Positions 46,301-56,126 of a DNA stretch of 64,000 nt are shown piece by piece; position 1 is the stretch's first letter; every line of letters begins with the position of its first letter. A program made the position numbers and the translations under genes. The notes beneath the pieces were generated by a model. That model was not told the origin of the DNA and did not search any database. It was given only the letters and a program-made list of their open reading frames with translations. The DNA comes from Haliclona indistincta (taxonomy: Eukaryota; Porifera; Demospongiae; Haplosclerida; Chalinidae), in contig OZ024783.1 in the NCBI GenBank assembly GCA_964017065.1, positions 17,211,752-17,275,751 of the forward strand, written 5' to 3'.

Positions 46301-47842
46301 TGTCTATCTCAGGTTGCGACAATAATAGTCGCACAACCTGAGAGTGTCCATTCCGTGAGCTAACAATAAGTGGTGTCCACTGTATAATAGTAGAGAATGA
46401 TAACAACAACACAGTGATTTTTAATAAACAATGCAAAATTTTACATAATCAACTGTTGTTCAATATAGCAAGTCCCACACTGATCAAAAAGTGTCCTCTG
46501 TGATGTATCTATCTATGCCTACATCATTCCATAAATGCTCCTGTGTTCTTATTGATTGGACAGTATTTTACCACATGGTGATCACACATTGTGTATTAGG
46601 CAGTCAGAGACTGAGCAAGTGCACAGATCATCACAAGGCATTGTGTGTGGTTCTTCTCGGCGGTAGAGCTGACCAACAAGAGTACACATGTTGAGACTGA
46701 TGAACAGAGAGAGGACAGGCTACAGCCAGCACATGATCGAGGCAACGATAATATGGTGCTACTGAGAGCGATCAACACAGCTCAGTACATACCAGCTCAG
46801 ATCATGCAGTCTGTTCTCACTCAGGCTCACCAAACACACACTCCATTTATAGCCTGATCGATGCTGAGACAAAGTCAACTAGTTTGTTGTGAACCATGCT
46901 CTTCTTTGTCAGGTGTAACAACAATGTAGGGTGGGGCTAGCTCACATGTACAGTACATGTAGTCAATGATGGACACACTATTAGGGACGTATCTACAAGG
47001 GTGCTCTCAGTGCTCAAGCACTCCCTTATCAAGCAATTTGCTATGCGAACAGTTGCTATGTCACTAAATAATAATATTCATAAATATTAATCTGGACTGG
47101 AGTTATCAGTGCTGCACAAAAACATCACTTGTCAGTGCAGGCTAAGTGCTCTTTGTCTTGAATACACAATGCTATTTTGATGAGTATAACTATAACAATT
47201 ACAGAGTGTGAGGACCCTCCTTATTCAAATCCTGGATACACCACTGCACTAACACACATACAGAACCAAATAATCAACCACTGACTGTGTGCGGTAGTAG
47301 ATACTGATGACTGGATCCGTTACTAGCATCATGTGACCACTAACAATACTCACATTGGTACCAGGATGATGATAGTTGACATGAGCTCCTTTTTCTAAGA
47401 GCTCACTCACTCTACTGACATTACCATCTTCACAAGCACGATAGAGTTCCTCATTCTGTGAGTAGAGCACAACATAATGTAAGCAGTATCATACAATGAT
47501 TGCTACAATCTCTATCAACCACTGATCACATGACCTAACTCATTAATATTCATGATATAAATAATACAGTATCCTCAGTATAGGGCACGCGAGGCGGCGG
47601 CTACTACGTCGGGTACACAGTGAGCAGGTCCTTGTGGACTGCACTACAGGAGCCTAGCTAGCTTTCAGGCTGAACCGGACTGAATTACTAGCCAAGTTCG
47701 GCCCGTGGACCCGCCCATACAGGCAGGGCTCAACCAGCTCTCGCTCGCTGATACCACAGCTTATTGCGGTGACAGTGCTAGTAGAATACAGTATTCTATC
47801 TCTTACCAACTGGTCCTGATCATCATAGCTCAGAGAAGTCAT
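35279..47842 (-). CDS. Ankyrin-Roc-COR-Death domain protein (DAPK-like, kinase-less), 13 exons
   Basis: Inferred exons on the minus strand: 47842-47807, 47455-47354, 46379-46284, 45231-45133, 42348-42250, 40738-40666, 40498-40448, 38310-36278, 36225-36138, 35994-35905, 35808-35752, 35671-35597, 35547-35279. All phases agree; the product is 1,055 aa. Exons 2-6 each encode one ankyrin repeat (e.g. GRTALHFIAACGHTAIAEIL). Exon 8 carries the Roc GTPase: P-loop GPSRVGKT (213-220), DIGGQPE (363-369), THLD (447-450), followed by COR to about residue 860. Exons 9-12 are a Thr-rich linker. Exon 13 is a Death domain (WKKLGLTLGLLYQPTLTDIE ... LLAWLQQQDN). DAPK1 has the same order after its kinase, but no kinase exon was found. 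The likely role is intracellular signalling scaffold or GTP switch. Further ankyrin exons could be hidden in the large introns. Confidence 0.85.
38350..38480 (-). repeat. ~50-bp tandem repeat in intron 7, first block
   Basis: Two to three units containing CACAGCTAGTGTAGCTACTTA and CATGTGACCACAGT. The same unit recurs three to four times at 39290-39450, so the array is split by about 800 bp of other sequence. That sequence includes an inverted repeat built on CGCCCATGAGTGGTACAAACGA (38862-38967). Confidence 0.75.
39290..39450 (-). repeat. ~54-bp tandem repeat in intron 7, second block
   Basis: Three clear units of ATCACAACACAGCTAGTGTA then GCTACTTATCATGTGACCAC. Continuation of the array at 38350-38480. 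Confidence 0.8.
39760..39888. mobile_element. 129-bp hairpin element
   Basis: TATACCATGCCTACC...GGTAGGCATGGTATA arms of about 60 nt with a short loop at TGTAG. The arms contain GTGGTGTATCA..AATACAC and CCCGAGGG. A small MITE-like palindrome within intron 7 of the ANK-ROCO gene. Confidence 0.75.
40256..40326 (+). repeat. GGT/GAT trinucleotide microsatellite
   Basis: Runs of GGT then GAT, about 70 bp, in intron 7 of the ANK-ROCO gene. The Val/Met-rich translation is meaningless. Confidence 0.9.
40813..41411 (+). mobile_element. TTAACCCTTT-family MITE-like repeat, copy C
   Basis: Starts TTAACCCTTTAA and ends TTAAAGGGTTAA, a clean 12-bp terminal inverted repeat. The interior matches copy D near 29.2-29.7 kb and, more weakly, copies A and B. 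It lies in intron 5 of the ANK-ROCO gene. Confidence 0.75.
42113..42420 (-). repeat. Duplicated ankyrin exon block, copy 1
   Basis: This block (exon 5 with about 135 bp of intron on one side and 70 bp on the other) aligns with 44991-45310, including non-coding landmarks CAGGCTCATGTATCTACATG, GTAAGCACTTTACGATAGTA and GTGAAGTGGTGTCAAGCACA. The intronic match continues in pieces (42519-42580 versus about 46183-46235). Confidence 0.85.
43165..43690. mobile_element. Foldback element in intron 4 of the ANK-ROCO gene
   Basis: TCAGGAGCACATAATG at the left is mirrored by CATTATGTGCTCCTGA at the right. The arms are about 120 nt with several mismatches and also share AGTATTAGAGTA and GATAGACTAGATGATGGCTGG. 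No coding sequence inside. Confidence 0.75.
43745..44023 (+). other. Unassigned 92-codon open frame with coiled coil
   Basis: This frame lies antisense in a large intron next to the foldback at 43165-43690. It contains a charged heptad-like stretch (QQQKLKTQKRRITELKHTLL). It may be a fragment of a transposon protein, but no domain is recognised and there is no partner exon. Confidence 0.2.
44991..45310 (-). repeat. Duplicated ankyrin exon block, copy 2
   Basis: Homologous to 42113-42420 through exon 4 and both flanking intron segments. Confidence 0.85.
46981..47260 (-). mobile_element. hAT-like MITE remnant
   Basis: The right end AAATCCTGGATACACCACTG is the complement of CAGTGGTGTATCCAGGATTT, a terminal motif also found at 56133. 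Both copies contain an AAGGGTG.TC...TGCTCAAGCACT stretch near the other end. The CAGNGG start resembles hAT termini. No TSD confirmed. Confidence 0.5.
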
Positions 47843-48104
47843 GGCACTAGTAAACAGCGACTGATGATGATCGAGAGAAGAGGGCGCGTTACCAGGAATG
47901 TCAGATGCAAAATTGAGTTAAAAGTAATAATTTTTCGAAAAAAAAGTTGCAAATCAAAAATTTGTCATGTATAATGATATTCATAACTAAACTAATAATG
48001 CTGTTGATTCAGGTAAGTGCTAGCATATAAAATACATTAAATGTGTCATAGCTCAATAAATTATTGCATGTAGGTACAGGAACATCATGATTATGATGAT
48101 CAGA

Positions 48105-48224
48105 TCAAGACTGCTGTAAGGGTTGTAGAGCTACTTGAAAGTGCACTTGTAGTCGTGCAATGTCAGCGTCCAGGGCAGCTAGATCTCGTCTGAACTCCAG
48201 CTCACTACTGGTAGTGGTAGTCAT
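48105..48224 (-). CDS. Possible 39-aa small ORF, unrecognised
   Basis: ATG at 48224 opens a 39-codon frame ending TGA (48105-48107), with a helical, amphipathic composition (SSELEFRRDLAALDADIARL). It lies upstream of the ANK-ROCO gene on the same strand. It could be a small gene, a lost exon or chance. Confidence 0.25.
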   Translation of the reverse strand: MTTTTSSELEFRRDLAALDADIARLQVHFQVALQPLQQS

Positions 48225-48225
48225 G

Positions 48226-49040
48226 GTCTGTGCTGCACTACCTCTCTATCACTCACTCTAGCTCCTTGCTCTTGTCAGTGTTGACGGCACTGCAGTGCTG
48301 TGTTCATCACTCTCTCCATCATTGAAAGATGATTCAATGCTAGTCATGTCAAGCACTTATTGTTCTGTTTTTGGTAATTTCTCGAATCAGTAAATTTTAC
48401 TTGTTTTTCTATTCTTTGTTGGTTTGAATATAAGAGCATCGTTCGGTTATCACTACTCAGTCTTTGATCACTCAGTTCTATATCTTAATTGTCCACCATG
48501 TTGTAGAGGAACTTGCTCATTAGCTCTGTCTTCTTCGGTATCAGTTCGATTGGTGTTAGGTTCCTCCAATTTGACACTCCCATCATAGGTCACAGTTGAG
48601 ATGATAGTGTGGTCCTCAGAAGAGAGAAGAGAAATCGTTCATGTCTGCTACACCATCATTCCTAGCTTGCTCTCTGGTCAGCTCTTTTGTCGGTCTACAC
48701 GTCACAAGAGAAGTGATAATCATATTCAGTGACGTGTGCTGTATCACACAATGTTATTATGAGCTGGTTACAATGAAGATCACATGACTAGCTTTACAAG
48801 TAGTTCACAATCAGTTTGATATTGTTGTAATAATAATTCTATAGTGTGATACTGTACACACCAGCTCATACTCAGATCATGATATCAAGTGTTTGAGCTA
48901 GGATTGTGAAACGCATGCATGTTCTGAAACATCAGTTACACCACACTACGCTATTATAATCAAATTACCACTGTAATTTTTTCAACATAAATTTTGACCG
49001 TCTACAGTATTCCACTATACAGTACTTGGCTTCCCACACA
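48226..49040. other. Gene-free stretch upstream of the ANK-ROCO gene
   Basis: No supported exon or RNA gene. AT-rich sequence with short microsatellite-like patches. Confidence 0.4.
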
Positions 49041-49140
49041 ATCAGTTATGATAGTACATTATAGTATATTGTAGCACTCTGCGTGGGCGTATCAAAGGCG
49101 CCGCCCGTTCTATATTTTCCATAATGTGAACGCCGTTCGC

Positions 49141-49206
49141 AATATGGAAAATATAGCACGGCCAGGGAAAATATAGCACGGCAAGGGAAAATATAGCACG
49201 GCCGGA
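49141..49206 (+). repeat. 19-bp tandem repeat
   Basis: Three units of GGGAAAATATAGCACGGCC-type sequence, preceded by a related ATATGGAAAATATAGCACGG. Confidence 0.8.
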
Positions 49207-49331
49207 GGGTTAAAGATAGGGTGGGCGGAGACTGACCTTGGCTCGACCTCGAGAATAAGTCGCCCTGGCACAAAGATTCAGTGACAGCGGCAAGCTGTCG
49301 TGCTACAAACCAGTAAAAGCACCGTCTGCTC

Positions 49332-49453
49332 GTGCAATACGGGAATTATTGCGCTCGGGGTGTCGGTCTCGACGCTGATACAGCACTCGGCTTCGCCTCG
49401 TGCTGTATCACCGTCTCGACCACACCCCTCGCGCAATAATTCCCGTATTGCAC
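49332..49453. repeat. 122-bp palindrome (hairpin)
   Basis: GTGCAATACGGGAATTATTG at the left is mirrored by CAATAATTCCCGTATTGCAC at the right. The arms are about 58 nt, with a handful of mismatches around a CTTCGC loop. Highly stable hairpin potential; a MITE or a cruciform-prone site. Confidence 0.8.
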
Positions 49454-49499
49454 TCGCAACGGTGGTTTATTATAGTATATCACATTATGTGGTCATGAT

Positions 49500-50530
49500 A
49501 TTACTCACTAGGTATTTGAATCATGTACCCAACCCACACTACTCAATAAGATACCAACAACAAATAGAACATTGTGGCTTACTAAGATGCTTTATACAAG
49601 TACAGTAGACCCAGCTCACTATTAGTGGGATGATAAATAGTATGTATTAATAATAGTGTGAACTACAAACAGTGTTGATAATGTGATCCATCCCCTGCAA
49701 TATTGGAAAAACCATAGAAAGTCATTTTAGGTGGAAAAATATCGTGCAGATTATTTCGTTCTTTTGTGCTATGGTATAAAGCGCTATTTTTAGCTATACA
49801 GTTTGGTTCTAGCGCTATTCTTTTCAACACTTTGGTTGCAAAGTTATGAGAGTTTGTTTGTTGGTAACAGTATGCAGTCATAGTACGTGTTATGGAGGTA
49901 ATAATTGAATTGCTATGATGATTTAACTCTGACTAAGTGAAGAACACTTAGTTCATAGATATTGCCTAGTGTGATTCATACACCTCATACTCAGATGAGT
50001 TTATACAGACATGACCATAAATGGAAGCAATATTTACAAGTTATTTAACTATCTCATTCTTCAGTTGAATGCTTTACAATACAGTGGAATCTCACTATAA
50101 TCTGGACACTAACATTTTTCTCTGGTCAACAAGGTGACCTCATTTCAGAGCTGAAACATGAAACACATCCTGTTCCTCCGCCACGCTGTCTGCATTACAG
50201 ATCAGAGTTTCATGGTTGATCTGTTCATAACATGTACCATTGAGCTAATGTGGATTGATACTTCAATGTTATGCATCTATTTTTTTCAGCATATCTAATT
50301 TTCTTCATGATGATGATGAAGTTATGATGTAGTTACGCATGTATTGGGAAGTGAATCACACGAGAATCATTACATGAGTACTGTAGCCACCGAGTGTAAC
50401 TGTTCAATATTTTCAAGATTTTGTTGTCATATCTTAGTGTTATGAAATCTGCACGTACGTAGCGCTGAAAAAAAAGATTATTTGTGCGTTGACTGGTTAT
50501 TGGCGTTTCCCAAAAAAGTATTCATGCATA
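49500..50530. other. Gene-free stretch left of the gypsy element
   Basis: AT-rich with no supported exon. A TACAGTGGAATCTCACTATA motif at 50081 resembles a pogo/Tigger terminus. Confidence 0.4.
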
Positions 50531-50535
50531 ACTAG

Positions 50536-50781
50536 TGTGATATCGTACTTAAAATATTTGTATTAACTCAACAATGCAAGTACAAACCAAGAACTGAACT
50601 AAAAATGTACAAAAACTACCAGGGCTTAAATAGGGAGAACAGTGTGAAATGAACAGACAGACAGACAGTCAGCATTCTACACATTAGACATAAATTAACA
50701 CAAAGACTGTTCTCATGAGAGATATTACAAAACACAACTAATCAACACAAATAACAGAGTCACATTAACAGAGTCACCACA
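50536..50781 (-). repeat. 3' LTR of the gypsy element
   Basis: 246 bp, identical by eye to 54728-54973. Confidence 0.95.
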
Positions 50782-50797
50782 TCTCCTTCCCCTTAAG

Positions 50798-53700
50798 TTA
50801 GGAAGTAGGTTGAAATCGAAGAGGTGGATGGCGATTCCTCAGAGGATATCGACGTTCAGGTTCGTTTGGACCTGGTGGTTCAGGGACAGGTTCAACAGTA
50901 GGATAGCATTGGTTGTCTAACACAGTGTCCGATTCAGTTGTGTCCGATGACTCTTGATTTCCATGAAGGGGTTGAAGTTGATTGACATGTCGCTTGACGA
51001 TTCGTCCATTGGAGATCTGAACAGTGTAGGTTACTGGACCCAATTGCTGTATAACAGTTCCAGGTATCCACTTGTCAGAACCAATATAGAGTCTAGCTAA
51101 CACACGAGTTCCAGGTGTAAAAGCACGAGCCTTAACATGAGTGTCGTGGTGAAGTTTCTGACTAGCTTGTTTCGACATCACTTGCTTCTTGGGATCAGGA
51201 TGCATCAAGTCAAAACGAGTCCTTAGCTTGCGCTTCAGAAATAACTCTGCTGGTGATACACCTGTAGTGCTATGTTGCGTTGCTCTGTATTCAAACAAGA
51301 ATTCTGCCAGACGATGATGAATAGATCTTTTCGATTTGTCACTGGCTTTCAGCGCTCGTTTCAAAGTCTGAATGAACCTCTCTGCAAGTCCATTGGAAGC
51401 AGGATGGTAAGGTGCGGAAAGTATGTGCTTGATTCGATTCCTTTCCATAAATTGCTTGAACTCATCTGAAGTGAATTGTGGTCCGTTGTCTGATACTACT
51501 TGTTCAGGAATTCCATGGTGTGCTATCAGAGCTCTCATGACTTCAATTGTCTTCTCAGCAGTTGTTGACTTCATTGTTACTACTTCGGGCCACTTTGAAT
51601 GGGCATCCACGACTACGAAGAACATGTGTCCTAAGAAGGGTCCCGCAAAATCAATGTGTATTCGTCTCCATGGTGCGTCGGGCCAAATCCATGGATGAAG
51701 AGGTGCTGCTGCTGGGCTAGACTGATTGGACTGACACATGTAACAGGATTTTCCCATTGATTCGATGTCTCCATCTAGTCCTTTCCACCAAAAATGACTG
51801 CGTGCAGTGGCTTTCATTCGAGTAATACCTGAGTGATTGGCATGAAGAGAATCTAGTACTCTGCGTTGAAGGCTCTCTGGAACGACAACTCTTATTCCCC
51901 ACAATAGGCAATCATTCTCTGTGCTCAGTTCGGTCTGTCTGTCGAAGAAGGTCTGTAGCTCTCTGTCCACTTGTCCTGGCCAACCTTGTTGGACGTATTG
52001 CAAAACTTTACTCAGTGACGCGTCTCGCCGAGTTGCTTGTTGGATCTCTTGAAAGGTTACAGGAAGAGCTTGAACTTGACCTATGTTAAATGTGGAGATA
52101 GCATTATTTGTGTCACAAGTAGGACTTGTTTGTGGCAGTGGTAACCGTGAGAGTCCATCAGCGTTCCCATGATCATCAGTGGACTTGTATTTGATGTCAT
52201 AGTTGTATGCTGACAGAATCACAGCCCATCGCTGCAGTCGAGCTGCTGCCAACGACGGTATCCCTTTCTTGGGTCCCAGAATTGCCACCAGCGGTTTGTG
52301 ATCCGTTATCAGGAGGAACTTGCGTCCATACAGAAACCTGTGGAACTTCTTGATGCCAAAGATTAAAGACAAAGCTTCTTTCTCAATCTGGGCGTAGTTG
52401 CGTTCACTAGTGGTCAGAGTGCGTGAGGCAAATGCTATGGGATGTTCACTACCATCTGGTAGCACATGAGAAATCACTGCTCCTACACCATATGCTGAAG
52501 CATCTGCTGCTAGTGTGATAGGAAGCTTAGGATTGTAATGAGTTAGTACACCTGCTGACACAATTTGCTCTTTAACATCTTCAAATGCTCTAGTACATTC
52601 TTTGGACCAATTCCATTTCTGACGAGCAGAAAGTAAGGCATTCAAGGGATGTAATCGGGAGGCTAGATTGGGTATGAACTTTCCATAGTAATTCACTAAT
52701 CCTAAGAATGACCGAAGCTGTTGCACATTCTCAGGGGCAGGTGCATTCACAATAGCTTCTACCTTAGATGATAGTGGGTGTATGCCATGCTCATCGACTC
52801 TATGACCCAAGTACTCAATACTGGTCAACAAAAATTCACACTTACTTCTCTTGAGTCGGAACCCATGATTCTCAAGACGAGTGAACACTTCCTGTAGACT
52901 TCGTCTGTGGCTCTCTTCATCTGGACTGCTAACGAGGATGTCGTCAATGTAGCATGCTACTCCGTCGATTCCTTGCAGCACAGTGTCCATGATTCTCTGA
53001 AATATAGCAGGTGCAGATGCGACTCCAAATGGAAGACGGTTGTAGACGTAGAGTCCTCGCTGCGTGTTGACTGTCAGATAGGGTTTTGATGACTCATCCA
53101 CTGGGATTTGGAGGTAAGCTTGAGAAAGATCCAATTTCGAGAAGATTTTTCCTCCAGACAGTGTCGAGAATAATTCTTCAGGTGTCGGCAAAGGGTACTC
53201 TTCCACATTCATCGCTTGGTTCACAGTTACTTTGTAGTCTCCGCAGAGTCTGAAACGTCCATCTTTCTTTGGAACTACTACAATTGGGGCAGCCCATTGA
53301 CTATGTGAGACTGGTGAGATGATCCCCTGTTCCTCCAGACGACTGATTTCTTGGCTAACTGCTTCTTTGATTGCATAAGGTACTGGTCTTGGCTTGAAGA
53401 AGCGAGGGGTAGCATCAGATTGTATTTGAAGTGAGGCTGTGAATGGCTTGACACTCCCCAGTTCATCTGAGAATAGTGGTTTGTGCTTCTCAAGTAGGTC
53501 GTCCACTAGTGATATTCTTGCTGCACGTACTGCAAAAATGTTGCTCCAGTCCAGGCGTAGGTACTTGAGCCAATTTCTTCCCAGAAGACTTGGTCCATCA
53601 CCAGCGACCACTACGAGTACTAGCTTCTGTTTCTGATTTCCATATCTGACTCGCATGTTGAGAGTACCAGTAACTTCCATTCGTTCGTTAGTGTATGTCT

Positions 53701-54697
53701 TGAGGATCAGATTGGAAGGATGCAATGTGTCATTGGGGAATACGTCACGTCTAGTTGCTTCGGATATCACTGATAGAGCTGCTCCAGTGTCGACTTCCAT
53801 GTCGAGAAATTTTCCGTTGAGTTGCAACTGGACTACTATAGGGTCAGGTGATCGCTTGACCAGGTTGTGTATTTTGAAACCTTCATCACTGCTCTCCTCT
53901 GAAGACTGTTCAGCATTCTGTACGAGGTGCGTCTTCGACTTTTGTTTCTTGGAAACGGAGGAGGCCTTTGAGCGGCAAACCGATGCAATGTGTCCTGTCT
54001 TTCCGCAGGCGTGGCATTGAGCATCTTTAAATTTGCACTCGCTTGAACCATGGTTTGAGCGTCCACATCTGTAGCAAGGTTGTTGCTGATCACGATTGTG
54101 CTTGGTAGTGCTTGTCTGCGGTTTGCTCTTCTGAAAACGACCTTTACTCAGCTTGTGCACTGATAAGTCTGGTCTTTTGAAGGCTCGGGTGTCTTGGTCA
54201 GCAGCTTCCATAGCTCTGGCTGTCTCAATTGCCTTGGCGTACGTTAATGCTGTTTCAGACAGTAGTCGGCGTTGGATAGCTTCGTGTCGTAGACCACACA
54301 CAAAACGATCACGTAGCGTCTCCTGTAGCACGGTGCCAAATTTGCAGTTGACTGCCAACTTCCTCAGCGCGGCGTCGTACTCGGCTACACTTTCGCCTAC
54401 TTCTTGATTTCGCTTGTGGAATTGAAATCTCTCTGCTATGGTCGATCTTTTGGGCAGAAAATGGTCATTCAACTTTGTTGAAATTTCTTCGAAGGACTTA
54501 GTTCCTGGGGTATCTGGTGCGAGGAGATCACTAAGAGTGGCGTACGTCGATGATCCTATGGAACTCAGTAGTATTGGTACTTTCTTGTCGTCATCGATGG
54601 TATTAGCCTTGAAGTACAGTGTCACTCTTTCCAGGTAGGCCTTGATTGACTCTGATTCAGGTTGAAATTCCTGTAGCTTTCCATAAACTGCAGCCAT
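50798..54697 (-). CDS. Gypsy Gag-Pol polyprotein, 1,299 aa, intact
   Basis: A single open frame holds, in order: Gag capsid-like region (about 1-200); two CCHC zinc knuckles (about 208-221 and 228-241; second one CHACGKTGHIASVC); retropepsin with DTGA near 303; reverse transcriptase with LCGDYK near 484 and the catalytic YIDD near 583; RNase H with ADAS near 731; integrase with an HHCC zinc finger (about 952-988) and the D,D-35-E triad at about D1016, D1070 and E1106; and a chromodomain-free C-terminus. Pro-RT-RH-IN order places it in Ty3/gypsy (Metaviridae). There is no stop or frameshift between Gag and Pol, so the two are fused in one frame. The ATG at 54697 lies 30 bp inside the 5' LTR. 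Confidence 0.95.
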   Translation of the reverse strand: MAAVYGKLQEFQPESESIKAYLERVTLYFKANTIDDDKKVPILLSSIGSSTYATLSDLLAPDTPGTKSFEEISTKLNDHFLPKRSTIAERFQFHKRNQEVGESVAEYDAALRKLAVNCKFGTVLQETLRDRFVCGLRHEAIQRRLLSETALTYAKAIETARAMEAADQDTRAFKRPDLSVHKLSKGRFQKSKPQTSTTKHNRDQQQPCYRCGRSNHGSSECKFKDAQCHACGKTGHIASVCRSKASSVSKKQKSKTHLVQNAEQSSEESSDEGFKIHNLVKRSPDPIVVQLQLNGKFLDMEVDTGAALSVISEATRRDVFPNDTLHPSNLILKTYTNERMEVTGTLNMRVRYGNQKQKLVLVVVAGDGPSLLGRNWLKYLRLDWSNIFAVRAARISLVDDLLEKHKPLFSDELGSVKPFTASLQIQSDATPRFFKPRPVPYAIKEAVSQEISRLEEQGIISPVSHSQWAAPIVVVPKKDGRFRLCGDYKVTVNQAMNVEEYPLPTPEELFSTLSGGKIFSKLDLSQAYLQIPVDESSKPYLTVNTQRGLYVYNRLPFGVASAPAIFQRIMDTVLQGIDGVACYIDDILVSSPDEESHRRSLQEVFTRLENHGFRLKRSKCEFLLTSIEYLGHRVDEHGIHPLSSKVEAIVNAPAPENVQQLRSFLGLVNYYGKFIPNLASRLHPLNALLSARQKWNWSKECTRAFEDVKEQIVSAGVLTHYNPKLPITLAADASAYGVGAVISHVLPDGSEHPIAFASRTLTTSERNYAQIEKEALSLIFGIKKFHRFLYGRKFLLITDHKPLVAILGPKKGIPSLAAARLQRWAVILSAYNYDIKYKSTDDHGNADGLSRLPLPQTSPTCDTNNAISTFNIGQVQALPVTFQEIQQATRRDASLSKVLQYVQQGWPGQVDRELQTFFDRQTELSTENDCLLWGIRVVVPESLQRRVLDSLHANHSGITRMKATARSHFWWKGLDGDIESMGKSCYMCQSNQSSPAAAPLHPWIWPDAPWRRIHIDFAGPFLGHMFFVVVDAHSKWPEVVTMKSTTAEKTIEVMRALIAHHGIPEQVVSDNGPQFTSDEFKQFMERNRIKHILSAPYHPASNGLAERFIQTLKRALKASDKSKRSIHHRLAEFLFEYRATQHSTTGVSPAELFLKRKLRTRFDLMHPDPKKQVMSKQASQKLHHDTHVKARAFTPGTRVLARLYIGSDKWIPGTVIQQLGPVTYTVQISNGRIVKRHVNQLQPLHGNQESSDTTESDTVLDNQCYPTVEPVPEPPGPNEPERRYPLRNRHPPLRFQPTS

Positions 54698-54727
54698 AGC
54701 TGTGAGTTCTTTACTCTCGTCGCCAAA

Positions 54728-54973
54728 TGTGATATCGTACTTAAAATATTTGTATTAACTCAACAATGCAAGTACAAACCAAGAACTGAACTAAAAATGT
54801 ACAAAAACTACCAGGGCTTAAATAGGGAGAACAGTGTGAAATGAACAGACAGACAGACAGTCAGCATTCTACACATTAGACATAAATTAACACAAAGACT
54901 GTTCTCATGAGAGATATTACAAAACACAACTAATCAACACAAATAACAGAGTCACATTAACAGAGTCACCACA
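54728..54973 (-). repeat. 5' LTR of the gypsy element
   Basis: 246 bp, identical by eye to 50536-50781; followed by the ACTAG target duplication. Confidence 0.95.
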
Positions 54974-54978
54974 ACTAG

Positions 54979-55519
54979 CTATAGCAATTTGTCACAACGA
55001 AGGAGATATGCTAAAATTCTAGCAATTTTCAGGTTAAAAAATCATCTTTCTAATTCAATCAATTCTAGAATTCCATTTCCTCCTATTCATCGTATTTTTC
55101 CCGTAATTATTCTCCATTCAATCTTGTTCCAATTCATTGTAAGTCGTCTTCATACCATCGTCAATCAAACTCTGGAATAGTCTCCTTGTTTCTATTAAGT
55201 CAGCTCATTCTCTTTCATATTTGAAGTCTCTCCTCTCTTCATCCTACAGTATAATTAGCACTAGTTAATTGCTATCCATATTTCTTTGAATTTAAATAGA
55301 AAAAATATGTGCGCAAGCGATAACTCATTTTCACACATGAATAGCTGTTGATCGAGAGTCTGATCATTCAATCAGCTTTTCAGTGACCAAAGCTGTCCTG
55401 ATAATCAATAATCAATAATCAAGGTTCCAATCGAGGTTATATGATACAAGTGCATGCATGTGAAAGTGGTAGACCTACTTGAGTAGTTAATAACTGCATG
55501 AGCACAATCAATATCGTCA
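54979..55519. other. Gene-free stretch
   Basis: AT-rich; nothing recognised. Confidence 0.4.
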
Positions 55520-55690
55520 TGCAGCACTGCAGTCAGTCACTCCACACTACAGGGACATACAGCTAGTGACAATGACTGCTATACTCCTCCCTCTACTCAC
55601 GTCTCCTCATCCTCTATTCCTGGTTCATCATCTGACCAGTGATGATGTCATTATAATGTTACTATTCTTGAATCCACATTGCAATAAAAA
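55520..55690 (-). repeat. Repeat shared with 58268-58445
   Basis: GCAGTCAGTCACTCCACACT, CTCATCCTCTATTCCTGGTT and TTGAATCCACATTGC.ATAAA are in the same order in both blocks. On the minus strand, a short acidic frame (WSDDEPGIEDEE) next to a GTGAGT donor is preserved in both, so it may descend from an exon. A stop codon lies just upstream and no partner exon was found. Confidence 0.55.
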
Positions 55691-56126
55691 AAAAATCATG
55701 ATATAAAAATTATAAATAATATATATTATTAGCAATAAAATTGTGTCAATAATGAAGGAAAACAGTATGTTGACAAACAGGATTGTCTATACTGCGATAC
55801 TGTGCAGTGTGCATCGAGTCACTTTAAGTCTTTTGCTTCATTGCTTGTGTATACCTGACACGATCTCCCCTTATAGTAACAATGTCTTCATCGTATCTTA
55901 ATGAGGTCAGTATTCCAGCAGTTCCCTCTACTTGAGCAGAACTGCATGTTCTTCCATGTCTTGCAATAATACGAGAAGTGCTCACAATTATTGTCCAACA
56001 AGTCGGATTCTCTCCATGTCTCGGGGTCTGCGTTGTAGAACAGAGCCGTTTTCAGGACACGTTTTGCAGTGCGACAACCACTGGAGTGACAAGTACCAGA
56101 TATTTGATGAGGCTTAGCTTGTCAAA
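55691..56126. other. Gene-free stretch
   Basis: No supported exon; a 61-codon frame at 55932-56117 has no recognisable feature. Confidence 0.35.

Larger units (their letters stand above)
50536..54973 (-). mobile_element. Complete, young Ty3/gypsy LTR retrotransposon
   Basis: Two 246-bp LTRs (50536-50781, 54728-54973) appear identical over their full length, with TGTG...CACA ends. The target duplication ACTAG is perfect (50531-50535, 54974-54978). A purine tract GGGGAAGGAGA abuts the 3' LTR (50782-50793 on the plus strand as its complement). Sequence after the 5' LTR reads TTTGGCGACGAGAGTAAAG and would be the primer-binding site; the tRNA was not identified. With an unbroken polyprotein this copy is probably very recent and may be autonomous. 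Confidence 0.95.

Noticed and set aside
46645..46857. 70-codon frame with plausible composition in intron 2 of the ANK-ROCO gene
   Set aside because: No recognised domain, partner exon or terminal repeats; kept out of the features for lack of support.
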